DNA of 19,464 nucleotides from Thermotogae bacterium. Lineage in GTDB: Bacteria > Thermotogota > Thermotogae > B3-G13. The stretch covers positions 1-19,464 of the forward strand of contig WFSK01000204.1 of the NCBI GenBank assembly GCA_015486095.1, given 5' to 3'. A model generated the notes under the pieces. It ran no database searches, was not told the origin of the DNA, and saw only the letters and a program-made list of their open reading frames with translations. Each line of letters begins with the position of its first letter. The first letter of the stretch is position 1. This document shows, in pieces, positions 1 through 6,493 of this stretch. A program made the translations under genes and the position numbers.

Positions 1-837
1 ATAAAGGATAGATTCGATGTACCTGTACAGGTCCATGCCCACTTCACCGCAGGCCTTGCCGACATGGCATACTATGCCGCGATAGAAGCTGGAGCAGATG
101 TAGTGGATACGGCCATATCGAGTTTAGCCTACGGGACATCTCAGCCTGGGATAGAACCGATAGCCTATTCTATTGAAGAACTTTCGAACTTTAAGACACG
201 TATAAATATGAAGCTTTTACCTCAAATAGCAGAATATTTCAGAAAGGTCAGGGAAAATCATAAAGATACGGATGCGAATATAAAAGGAATAGATATAAGA
301 GTTTTGACTTCTCAAGTACCGGGAGGGATGCTTTCCAATTTAATGCATCAACTCGCTGCTCAAAACAAGATGGACAAATACGATGAGGTCTTAAAAGAAA
401 TTCCCAGAGTGCGTAAAGACCTCGGTTATCCACCATTGGTTACACCTACCAGTCAACTCGTAGGTGTTCAGGCGGTCTTGAATGTAATAAATGGGGAAAG
501 GTATAAAGTTATACCGAATGAAGTTAAGGATTACATCAGGGGTTTCTATGGAAGATCTCCTGCTCCTATAGATCCAGATCTCAAAAGAAAGGCTATAGGA
601 GATGAGAAGGTGATAGATGTTAGACCAGCTGATCTTTTACCCCCCATCTTCGATGAAACGAAGATGAAGTTGGGAAATCTCGCCGCAACCGATGAGGATG
701 TTTTGACCTATGCACTTTTCCCTACGGTCGCAAGGAAATTCTTAACATTACGCTATCAGGGAAAGATAGGAGTGGATTTCTCTTTGGTCGAGGAGATGGA
801 AAAGGTATCATCTGATATACCATACTATCCCGTTTGA
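1..837 (+). CDS. oadA: Carboxyltransferase subunit, oxaloacetate decarboxylase alpha / pyruvate carboxylase B type (3' part)
   Basis: The frame is open from base 1, so the 5' end lies outside the window; 278 residues plus TGA are seen. The family transfers the carboxyl group of oxaloacetate (or pyruvate) to or from biotin in a metal-dependent TIM barrel. An H-x-H pair (VHAHFTAG, visible residues 11-18) matches the family metal ligands, followed by the conserved stretch DTAISSLAYGTSQP. The later segments PADLLPP and ALFPTVARKFL fit the conserved C-terminal part of the domain. The protein stops soon afterwards with no proline/alanine linker and no biotin-attachment MKM motif, so the biotin carrier must be a separate polypeptide. 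A membrane beta subunit that could be its partner lies at 11774-12913. Oxaloacetate decarboxylase alpha, pyruvate carboxylase B and methylmalonyl-CoA-type CT subunits cannot be told apart from this fragment. The family is confident, the substrate is not. Confidence 0.88.
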   Translation: MKDRFDVPVQVHAHFTAGLADMAYYAAIEAGADVVDTAISSLAYGTSQPGIEPIAYSIEELSNFKTRINMKLLPQIAEYFRKVRENHKDTDANIKGIDIRVLTSQVPGGMLSNLMHQLAAQNKMDKYDEVLKEIPRVRKDLGYPPLVTPTSQLVGVQAVLNVINGERYKVIPNEVKDYIRGFYGRSPAPIDPDLKRKAIGDEKVIDVRPADLLPPIFDETKMKLGNLAATDEDVLTYALFPTVARKFLTLRYQGKIGVDFSLVEEMEKVSSDIPYYPV

Positions 838-846
838 TATTTATGA

Positions 847-852
847 TATAAT
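847..852 (+). promoter_or_regulatory. Candidate -10 box upstream of the ABC ATPase gene
   Basis: A perfect TATAAT lies in the 73-bp gap after the carboxyltransferase gene, about 60 bp before the GTG start at 911. No good -35 hexamer sits 16-18 bp upstream, so this is a weak call. Confidence 0.3.
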
Positions 853-910
853 TGATGTAGTTTATTCCTATGGAGTGCTTGTACAATGTCAAGGGAAAGG
901 AGGTGTAGAT

Positions 911-2014
911 GTGGCAACTGTTAATCTTGAACATGTGACGAAGATCTACGAAGGGAAGGTAGAAGCCGTAAAGGATGCAACCTTAGATATTAAGGATAAA
1001 GAATTCATCGTATTGGTAGGCCCAAGTGGCTGTGGTAAGACTACAACCTTAAGGATGGTAGCGGGCCTTGAAGAGATCACAAAAGGTACGATCAGAATAG
1101 GAGATAGGGTTGTAAACGATGTAGAACCAAAAGATAGGGATATAGCTATGGTCTTCCAGAACTATGCACTTTATCCTCATATGACTGTCTACCAGAATAT
1201 GGCATTCGGTTTGAAACTCAGGAAGTTTCCGAAGCATGAGATCGAAAGCCGCGTAAGGGAAGCGGCAAGGATATTGAATATCGAAGAATTGCTCGACAGA
1301 AAACCCAAGCAGCTTTCTGGGGGACAAAGGCAGCGTGTTGCCGTTGGTAGGGCGATAGTTCGGAATCCGAAGGTCTTCTTGTTCGATGAGCCCCTATCCA
1401 ATCTGGACGCGAAGTTGAGGGTACAGATGAGGGCAGAGTTGAAGAAGCTTCATCAAAGGTTAGAAACCACTGCCATCTACGTGACTCATGACCAGGTGGA
1501 GGCTATGACGATGGGAGACAGGATAGTCATTCTAAGAGATGGAGTAATACAACAAGTTGGTACGCCCTTAGAGGTCTACTTACATCCAGGAAACCGTTTT
1601 GTCGCAGGTTTCATAGGTAGTCCTCCTATGAATTTCATTCCTGCAACAGTGATTTCAAAAAACAGCGCTTTCTGGGTAAAAACCAGTGGATTTGAACTGA
1701 AGATTCCCGAGGATAAAGTAGAGAAGCTTGGTCCTTACAAAGACAAAGAAATAATATTTGGGATAAGGCCAGAGAACATCTACGACAAGATGTTCGCCGT
1801 CGCTGCACAGAAAGAGAATACGTTTAAAGTAAAGGTAGATGTTGTTGAACCAATGGGAAATGAGGCATATCTACATGTTTTAAGTGGGAGTGATCTGATC
1901 ACGGCAAGAGTCGATTTTAGAACGAAGGCAAGTCCTGGTGAAGAGATGGACTTGGTAGCAGATATGAACTTAATGCATGCATTTGATAAGCAAACTGAAA
2001 AGGCGATAATGTGA
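911..2014 (+). CDS. Sugar ABC transporter ATP-binding protein, MsmX/UgpC/MalK type
   Basis: This is the ATPase subunit that powers uptake of carbohydrates through CUT1-type ABC importers on the cytoplasmic face of the membrane. I chose GTG at 911 because AAAGGAGGTG at 896-905 is ideally spaced for it; an in-frame ATG at 875 has no comparable site. The product is 367 aa, normal for the family. Motifs: Walker A GPSGCGKT (37-44), Q-loop Gln83, signature LSGGQ (135-139), Walker B VFLFDE ending at Glu160 (155-160), H-loop His193. A TOBE-type regulatory C-terminal region runs from about 235, including GIRPENI. No permease or solute-binding protein gene is in the window, so this may be a shared ATPase serving several importers, as known for B. 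subtilis MsmX. That role is inference; the family call is firm. Confidence 0.93.
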   Translation: MATVNLEHVTKIYEGKVEAVKDATLDIKDKEFIVLVGPSGCGKTTTLRMVAGLEEITKGTIRIGDRVVNDVEPKDRDIAMVFQNYALYPHMTVYQNMAFGLKLRKFPKHEIESRVREAARILNIEELLDRKPKQLSGGQRQRVAVGRAIVRNPKVFLFDEPLSNLDAKLRVQMRAELKKLHQRLETTAIYVTHDQVEAMTMGDRIVILRDGVIQQVGTPLEVYLHPGNRFVAGFIGSPPMNFIPATVISKNSAFWVKTSGFELKIPEDKVEKLGPYKDKEIIFGIRPENIYDKMFAVAAQKENTFKVKVDVVEPMGNEAYLHVLSGSDLITARVDFRTKASPGEEMDLVADMNLMHAFDKQTEKAIM

Positions 2015-2042
2015 GCTACTGAGGATAAGATAATACTTTTCG

Positions 2043-2071
2043 TCGGGACAGATCCTTTCTGTCCCGATTTT
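2043..2071 (+). terminator. Intrinsic terminator or attenuator between the ABC ATPase and aldolase genes
   Basis: A perfect 10-bp stem (TCGGGACAGA pairing with TCTGTCCCGA, loop TCCTT) is followed at once by TTTTAT. It lies 28 bp after the ATPase stop and about 20 bp before the aldolase start. The U-tract is short, so termination may be partial. Confidence 0.8.
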
Positions 2072-2090
2072 ATCAAAGGAGGGAAACTAA

Positions 2091-3152
2091 ATGCTTTCAG
2101 CTGGAAAGATGAGAGGTTTGATGAGGATCGCAGATGAGGAAGGAAGATTCAGAATGATGGCAATCGATCAGCGAGGTTCTTTGAAGAGGATGTTAACAAA
2201 GGTACTCAACAGAGAAGTAGAACACAAGGATTTGTCCTTGGTAAAAAGGACCATAGTGAAAGTTTTATCTTCTTATTCCAGTGCTACATTGATCGATCCC
2301 GTTTACGGTTATCCGTGGGCGATCAAGTATTTCCCCAAGGAGGTAGGATTACTCATCACCTCTGAAGAAACGGGTGCAGATAAGGGAGGTTACAAAGATA
2401 GGGAGCGAAAAACGAGATTGATCGAAGGTTGGGATATCTCCAAGACGCGACGCCTTGGAGCCGATGCGGTCAAGTTATTGGTATATTATCGTGGTGATGG
2501 AACAGAAGACATAGTATCACACCAAGAGAACCTGGTTAGAGAAGTGGGTGCAGAATGTGCTAAATATGATATTCCTTTTGTATTGGAGTTGGTAAGTTAT
2601 CCTTTTAAGGACGATGAAGAGGCAGATAATATAACCTTTGCCAGGCGAAAACCGAATATCGTATTCGATTATGTAGAGGAATTTTCTAAGGAAGAATATA
2701 GAGTGGATATATTGAAGGTGGAATTTCCAGCCAATCTTAAGTACTGTAAAGAATTCGCCAATGGTGCCTTCGACGGTAAGAAAAGAGAGCCCGCGTACGA
2801 TCTTTCCGAAGTAAAAGACTTCTGTAAGAACGTAACGAAACTCTCCCGCGTTCCCTGGGTGATCTTAAGTGCAGGAGTAGACATCGATGAATTCGTGGAA
2901 AACGTTCGACTGGCCACAGAAAACGGTTGTTCCGGCTTTTTAGGTGGCAGGGCAATCTGGCAGGACAGTGTTAAATACTATCCTGATATCGAAAAGGTAG
3001 AACAGCATTTACTCACTAAGGGAGTTGATAATTTCGAACGTCTGTATGACGCTTCTAAGAATGCGACACCTTACTTTGAAGCGGGTTCGTTTAACGGTTA
3101 TCCAGAAATGGAGTTAGACAAATTTGGTGACAATTGGTATAAAGATTATTGA
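2091..3152 (+). CDS. lacD: Class I aldolase of the LacD (tagatose 1,6-diphosphate aldolase) family
   Basis: A 353-aa TIM-barrel Schiff-base aldolase. LacD enzymes split tagatose 1,6-bisphosphate into dihydroxyacetone phosphate and glyceraldehyde 3-phosphate, and are known to be loose about stereochemistry, also taking fructose 1,6-bisphosphate. The family hallmarks are AIDQRGSLKRM (24-34), DAVKLLVYY with Lys128, FVLELVSY with Glu166, DILKVEFPAN with Lys209 (the likely Schiff-base lysine, matching Lys205 of streptococcal LacD) and GFLGGRAIWQDSV near the C terminus. AAAGGAGGG lies 8 bp before the ATG. No lacA, lacB or lacC gene is nearby, so a role as a glycolytic fructose-bisphosphate aldolase is plausible; this is inference. 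It heads the lacD-pta-ackA-argF run, with only 14 bp before pta. Related sugar-phosphate aldolases cannot be excluded. Confidence 0.85.
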   Translation: MLSAGKMRGLMRIADEEGRFRMMAIDQRGSLKRMLTKVLNREVEHKDLSLVKRTIVKVLSSYSSATLIDPVYGYPWAIKYFPKEVGLLITSEETGADKGGYKDRERKTRLIEGWDISKTRRLGADAVKLLVYYRGDGTEDIVSHQENLVREVGAECAKYDIPFVLELVSYPFKDDEEADNITFARRKPNIVFDYVEEFSKEEYRVDILKVEFPANLKYCKEFANGAFDGKKREPAYDLSEVKDFCKNVTKLSRVPWVILSAGVDIDEFVENVRLATENGCSGFLGGRAIWQDSVKYYPDIEKVEQHLLTKGVDNFERLYDASKNATPYFEAGSFNGYPEMELDKFGDNWYKDY

Positions 3153-3166
3153 AGAGAAGTGATATT

Positions 3167-4156
3167 ATGGATTTAATGGAGAAGATATACTCTAAGAGCA
3201 AAAAACTTGGAAAGAAGATATGTTTGCCAGAACCATCGGATGAAAGAGTGCTATACGCTGCAGAGAGGGTGGCAAAGGATGGGATAGCCCATCCCATACT
3301 CTTGGGAAAAGAGGATGAAATATGGGAAAAGGCAAGAGGATTGGGAATAAAGCTAAACGATGTCGAAATATTAGAACCTTCGAGATCTTCAACATTTCAA
3401 AAATACGTTGAGGCTTTATATGAACGAAGGAAAGAGAAAGGCATGACCCTCGATGAAGCAAGGGAAATTTTGTTAAACGATCCCCTGTATTATGCAGTTA
3501 TGATGGTTTACTTAGGAGATGCCAATGGAGAAGTCGCAGGTTCTGCTTCACCCACTGCAAATGTCTTAAGACCTGCCTTACAGGTAATAAAGACTAGACC
3601 AGGTATCTCTCTAGTGTCGGGTGCATTCATAATGTTGGCAGAAGATGATAGGGTATTGATCTTCGCTGATTGTGCAGTGAATCCTGACCCTAACCCTGAT
3701 CAGCTCGCTGAGATCGCACTCTCCTCAGCTCGAACCGCCAGATCGGTGGCTATGATCGATGAACCCAAGGTTGCCATGCTTTCTTTTTCCACGAAAGGCA
3801 GTGCAGAGCATCCACTCGTCGATAAGGTTAAAGAGGCAACAAGGCGCGCACAGGAACTATCGAAGGGTGAATTCGATATAGATGGTGAAATGCAGGCGGA
3901 TACTGCCTTAGTAGATTCAGTAGCGAAGAAGAAGATGCCGGGAAGCAGTGTTGCTGGTAGAGCGAACGTTTTGATCTTTCCAGATCTGAATTCCGGTAAC
4001 ATAGGATACAAACTCGTCCAGAGGCTTGGAAAAGCAAAGGCGATAGGACCGATACTACAGGGACTTGCAAAACCAGTGAATGACCTGTCACGCGGGTGCA
4101 GTGTCGATGATATATACGATCTGGTTGCCATCACTTCATTGCTTGGAGAGGAGTAG
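3167..4156 (+). CDS. pta: Phosphate acetyltransferase
   Basis: Converts acetyl-CoA and phosphate to acetyl phosphate and CoA in the cytoplasm, the first step of acetate formation. I chose ATG at 3167, giving 329 aa, the usual length for the single-domain enzyme. An in-frame TTG at 3149 would overlap the aldolase stop and has no ribosome site. Family blocks are present in order: LPEPSDERVL near the N terminus, GSASPTANVLRPALQVIKT, SFSTKGSAEHPLVDKV, DGEMQADTALV, MPGSSVAGRANVLIFPDL and GPILQGLAKPVNDLSRGC near the C terminus. It sits 14 bp after the aldolase and 6 bp before ackA, so it is clearly cotranscribed with both. Phosphate butyryltransferases are related, but the acetyltransferase blocks and the adjacent ackA make Pta the strong call. 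Confidence 0.95.
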   Translation: MDLMEKIYSKSKKLGKKICLPEPSDERVLYAAERVAKDGIAHPILLGKEDEIWEKARGLGIKLNDVEILEPSRSSTFQKYVEALYERRKEKGMTLDEAREILLNDPLYYAVMMVYLGDANGEVAGSASPTANVLRPALQVIKTRPGISLVSGAFIMLAEDDRVLIFADCAVNPDPNPDQLAEIALSSARTARSVAMIDEPKVAMLSFSTKGSAEHPLVDKVKEATRRAQELSKGEFDIDGEMQADTALVDSVAKKKMPGSSVAGRANVLIFPDLNSGNIGYKLVQRLGKAKAIGPILQGLAKPVNDLSRGCSVDDIYDLVAITSLLGEE

Positions 4157-4162
4157 ATATAT

Positions 4163-5383
4163 ATGAAGATATTAGTTATAAACACGGGGAGTTCATCCAT
4201 AAAGTATCAGTTGATAGATATGGAGAAGAGAGAAGTTTTGTCAAAAGGTTTATTAGAGAGGATAGGATTACCAAATCCTGTGCTGAATCATAAGCTGAAT
4301 GATGGAAAAACGCATGTGATCGAAGCTCACATCAAAAACCATGAAGAAGGGATGAAGTTGATATTGGATACCTTGCTCGACGAAAAGATCGGGGCGATAA
4401 AGAGCATCAAAGATATAGATGCCGTGGGGCATAGAGTAGTCCATGCGGGCGAGAAATATGCCTCTTCTGTAAGGATAACATCCGATGTCATAAATGCCCT
4501 TGAGGAGTGTTCAGAACTCGCTCCTCTTCACAATCCTCCAAATTTGATGGGTATCCATGCGGCACAGAAATTATTACCAGATGTTCCTCATGTTGCTGTC
4601 TTCGACACCGCGTTTCACCAGGCAATGCCTCCCAGGGCATATCTATACGCCATACCCATGTCGCTCTACGATAAATATAAGATAAGAAGATACGGATTTC
4701 ACGGCACATCTCACAGGTATGTGGCGAGGCGTGCCGGTGAGATATTGAATGAGGACTGGAAACAGCTCAAGATCATAACCTGTCATTTAGGTAACGGTGC
4801 ATCGATGGCGGCGATAGATAGGGGAAGATCTGTTGATACATCGATGGGGTTCACCCCTCTTGAAGGTTTATACATGGGAACGAGGTGTGGGAATATAGAT
4901 CCTGCGATAGTGATCTTCTTAGAAGAGAAGGAAGGCCTTACCCCCCAGCAGGTATACGATCTGTTGAACAAAAAGAGTGGTATGCTCGGTGCGAGTGGTG
5001 TAAGCAGTGATATGCGTGATATAGAAGAGCGTTCGGCCGATGGGGATAAGAGGGCTCGTACAGCCCTCGAGATGTACGCATATCAGATAAAGAGATATAT
5101 AGGTTCTTATGTGGCAGCGATGAATGGTGTGGATGTTTTGGTCTTCACAGCCGGTATAGGAGAGAATTCTCCACTGATAAGAAAGATGGTCTGTGAGGAT
5201 ATGGATTATCTGGGTATAGAGATAGATGAGAAGAAGAACGAAGTGAAGGGTAAAGAACAGGTGATATCTCCCGAAGGTGCAAGAGTAAAGGTTATGGTGA
5301 TCCCAACCAACGAAGAACTGGTAATAGCAGAAGATACCGAGAAGATCGTGAAAGAAGGTATAGAAGAGCTACCAATCGTTTGA
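4163..5383 (+). CDS. ackA: Acetate kinase
   Basis: Makes ATP and acetate from acetyl phosphate and ADP, the energy-conserving last step of fermentation to acetate. The 406-aa length is typical. Signature motifs of the ASKHA-fold acetokinase family are present: NTGSSSIKYQL at the N terminus with the conserved Asn7, GHRVVHAGE, FDTAFHQAMPP with the catalytic-region Asp, YGFHGTSHRYV with the phosphate-contacting His, HLGNGASMAAI, MGTRCGNIDPAI, FTAGIGENS and PTNEELVIAEDT with the C-terminal Glu. GGAGAGGAG lies just before the ATG and overlaps the end of pta, which suggests translational coupling. It is followed 15 bp later by argF. I see nothing abnormal in the sequence. Confidence 0.96.
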   Translation: MKILVINTGSSSIKYQLIDMEKREVLSKGLLERIGLPNPVLNHKLNDGKTHVIEAHIKNHEEGMKLILDTLLDEKIGAIKSIKDIDAVGHRVVHAGEKYASSVRITSDVINALEECSELAPLHNPPNLMGIHAAQKLLPDVPHVAVFDTAFHQAMPPRAYLYAIPMSLYDKYKIRRYGFHGTSHRYVARRAGEILNEDWKQLKIITCHLGNGASMAAIDRGRSVDTSMGFTPLEGLYMGTRCGNIDPAIVIFLEEKEGLTPQQVYDLLNKKSGMLGASGVSSDMRDIEERSADGDKRARTALEMYAYQIKRYIGSYVAAMNGVDVLVFTAGIGENSPLIRKMVCEDMDYLGIEIDEKKNEVKGKEQVISPEGARVKVMVIPTNEELVIAEDTEKIVKEGIEELPIV

Positions 5384-5398
5384 TAGGGGGAAATAGAT

Positions 5399-6334
5399 AT
5401 GGCATTGAACATGAAAGGTAAACATCTGGTTACTATACATGATCTCACAAGAGAGGAGATCTATCAGATTCTTGATACCGCCACAATGTTGAAACTTCGC
5501 TTATATGCGGGCGAATATACTCCAATACTCGCAGGCAAGACGCTCGGTATGATCTTCCAAAAACCATCCTTGCGAACGAGAGTCTCTCATGAAGTGGCCA
5601 TGACACAACTCGGTGGACATGCGATATATTTGGGACCAGAGGATATAAAGCTCGGTAAGAGGGAGACGACAGAGGATATCGCTATAGTCCTTTCGAGATT
5701 TGTGAACGCCATAATGGCGCGTGTATACGAACACAAGATCGTTGAAGAGCTTGCTAAATACTCATCGGTTCCAGTGATAAATGGCCTTTCCGATTTTTCT
5801 CATCCAACACAGATCCTTGGCGATCTCCTAACCATAAGAGAGAAAAAGATGCACCTAGAGGGAATAAGGATCGCATATGTAGGAGATGCCAATAATGTGG
5901 CGAATTCTCTGATCTTCGCTGCTGCTAAACTCGGGATGTGTATAACGCTGGCATGTCCTGAAGGCTACGAGCCGAACCAAAAGGTTTTATCGATGACGAA
6001 AGCAGATTTTGAGATGAGTAAAGGCTCTGTAAAGATCGTAAGAGCACCGGAAGAGGCAGTTCAAGGGGCTGATATCATCTACACAGATGTGTGGACGAGT
6101 ATGGGGCAGGAAGCCGAAAGAGAAGAGAGAAGGAAGAGATTTCAAGGCTACAGAGTGGATATGAAATTGGTAAAGATGGCAAAACCCGATGTCATAGTCA
6201 TGCACTGTTTACCTGCCCATTATGACGAAGAACTGTCATACGAAGTGGCAAAAAGCCCAAATAGTATTATCTACGATCAGGCTGAAAACAGAATACACGC
6301 CGAAAAGGGTATATTGGTTAACCTGATCTCATGA
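5399..6334 (+). CDS. argF: Ornithine carbamoyltransferase
   Basis: Catalyses carbamoyl phosphate + ornithine = citrulline + phosphate. The enzyme serves arginine synthesis or, run in reverse, the arginine deiminase route. It has 311 aa, normal for the family. The carbamoyl-phosphate loop SLRTR is at 57-61 (usually STRTR) and HPTQILGDLLT starts at 135. The ornithine side has Asp230 with SMG at 234-236 and HCLP at 269-272. The SMG loop and HCLP argue for ornithine rather than aspartate or putrescine as acceptor. GATAGGGGG precedes the ATG and the gap from ackA is 15 bp, so it belongs to the same transcript as pta and ackA. No other arginine gene is in the window. This leaves anabolic versus catabolic use open, and the fermentative neighbours make a catabolic, ATP-linked role worth considering. 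Confidence 0.92.
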   Translation: MALNMKGKHLVTIHDLTREEIYQILDTATMLKLRLYAGEYTPILAGKTLGMIFQKPSLRTRVSHEVAMTQLGGHAIYLGPEDIKLGKRETTEDIAIVLSRFVNAIMARVYEHKIVEELAKYSSVPVINGLSDFSHPTQILGDLLTIREKKMHLEGIRIAYVGDANNVANSLIFAAAKLGMCITLACPEGYEPNQKVLSMTKADFEMSKGSVKIVRAPEEAVQGADIIYTDVWTSMGQEAEREERRKRFQGYRVDMKLVKMAKPDVIVMHCLPAHYDEELSYEVAKSPNSIIYDQAENRIHAEKGILVNLIS

Positions 6335-6340
6335 TATAAT
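6314..6340 (+). promoter_or_regulatory. Candidate tRNA-Pro promoter
   Basis: A perfect TATAAT (6335-6340) overlaps the argF stop region, with TTGGTT (6314-6319) 15 bp upstream as a loose -35. The expected start, near 6347, leaves a leader of only about 5 nt before the tRNA, which is normal for a tRNA gene. Confidence 0.5.
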
Positions 6341-6351
6341 TCATATAAGTT

Positions 6352-6424
6352 CAGGGTGTAGTTCAGTTGGGAGAACGCCGGAATCGGGTTCCGGAGGTCG
6401 CTGGTTCAAATCCAGTCACCCTGA
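6352..6424 (+). tRNA. tRNA-Pro (anticodon CGG)
   Basis: A full cloverleaf of 73 nt folds. The acceptor is CAGGGTG/CACCCTG with discriminator A. The anticodon stem is CCGGA/TCCGG with loop ATCGGGT, giving anticodon CGG at 6385-6387 and G37. The T arm is GCTGG-TTCAAAT-CCAGT. A C1-G72 pair with A73 is characteristic of bacterial proline tRNAs. The 3' CCA is not encoded. It reads codon CCG. Confidence 0.95.
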
Positions 6425-6429
6425 CTTAG

Positions 6430-6440
6430 TTATTTTTTTT
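6430..6440 (+). terminator. T-tract after tRNA-Pro
   Basis: A TTATTTTTTTT tract starts 6 nt after the tRNA 3' end. There is no separate hairpin, so the tRNA stems themselves would have to act as the terminator structure. This is weak evidence. The gap also separates the tRNA from the convergent minus-strand gene. Confidence 0.3.
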
Positions 6441-6493
6441 CAAAACAAAATTCCATTCTATCAGACAGGATATAAAGTCCTATCCAAGATCCC

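Noticed and set aside
3700..4200. 166-codon open frame on the minus strand opposite pta
   Set aside because: It lies wholly over well-recognised pta/ackA coding sequence, has no ribosome site or family features, and is a codon shadow. Similar long antisense frames at 6903-7535, 12298-12744 and 18868-19344 were rejected for the same reason.
6352..6424. tRNA-Pro as an integration (att) site for a mobile element
   Set aside because: No integrase, no direct repeat of the tRNA 3' end, and the neighbouring genes are ordinary. tRNA-Arg at 17658-17729 was rejected likewise.
6466..6485. Hairpin GGATA/TATCC after the EF-G-like gene as a terminator
   Set aside because: Only a 5-bp stem with an 8-base loop, and no adjacent T-tract on the minus strand.
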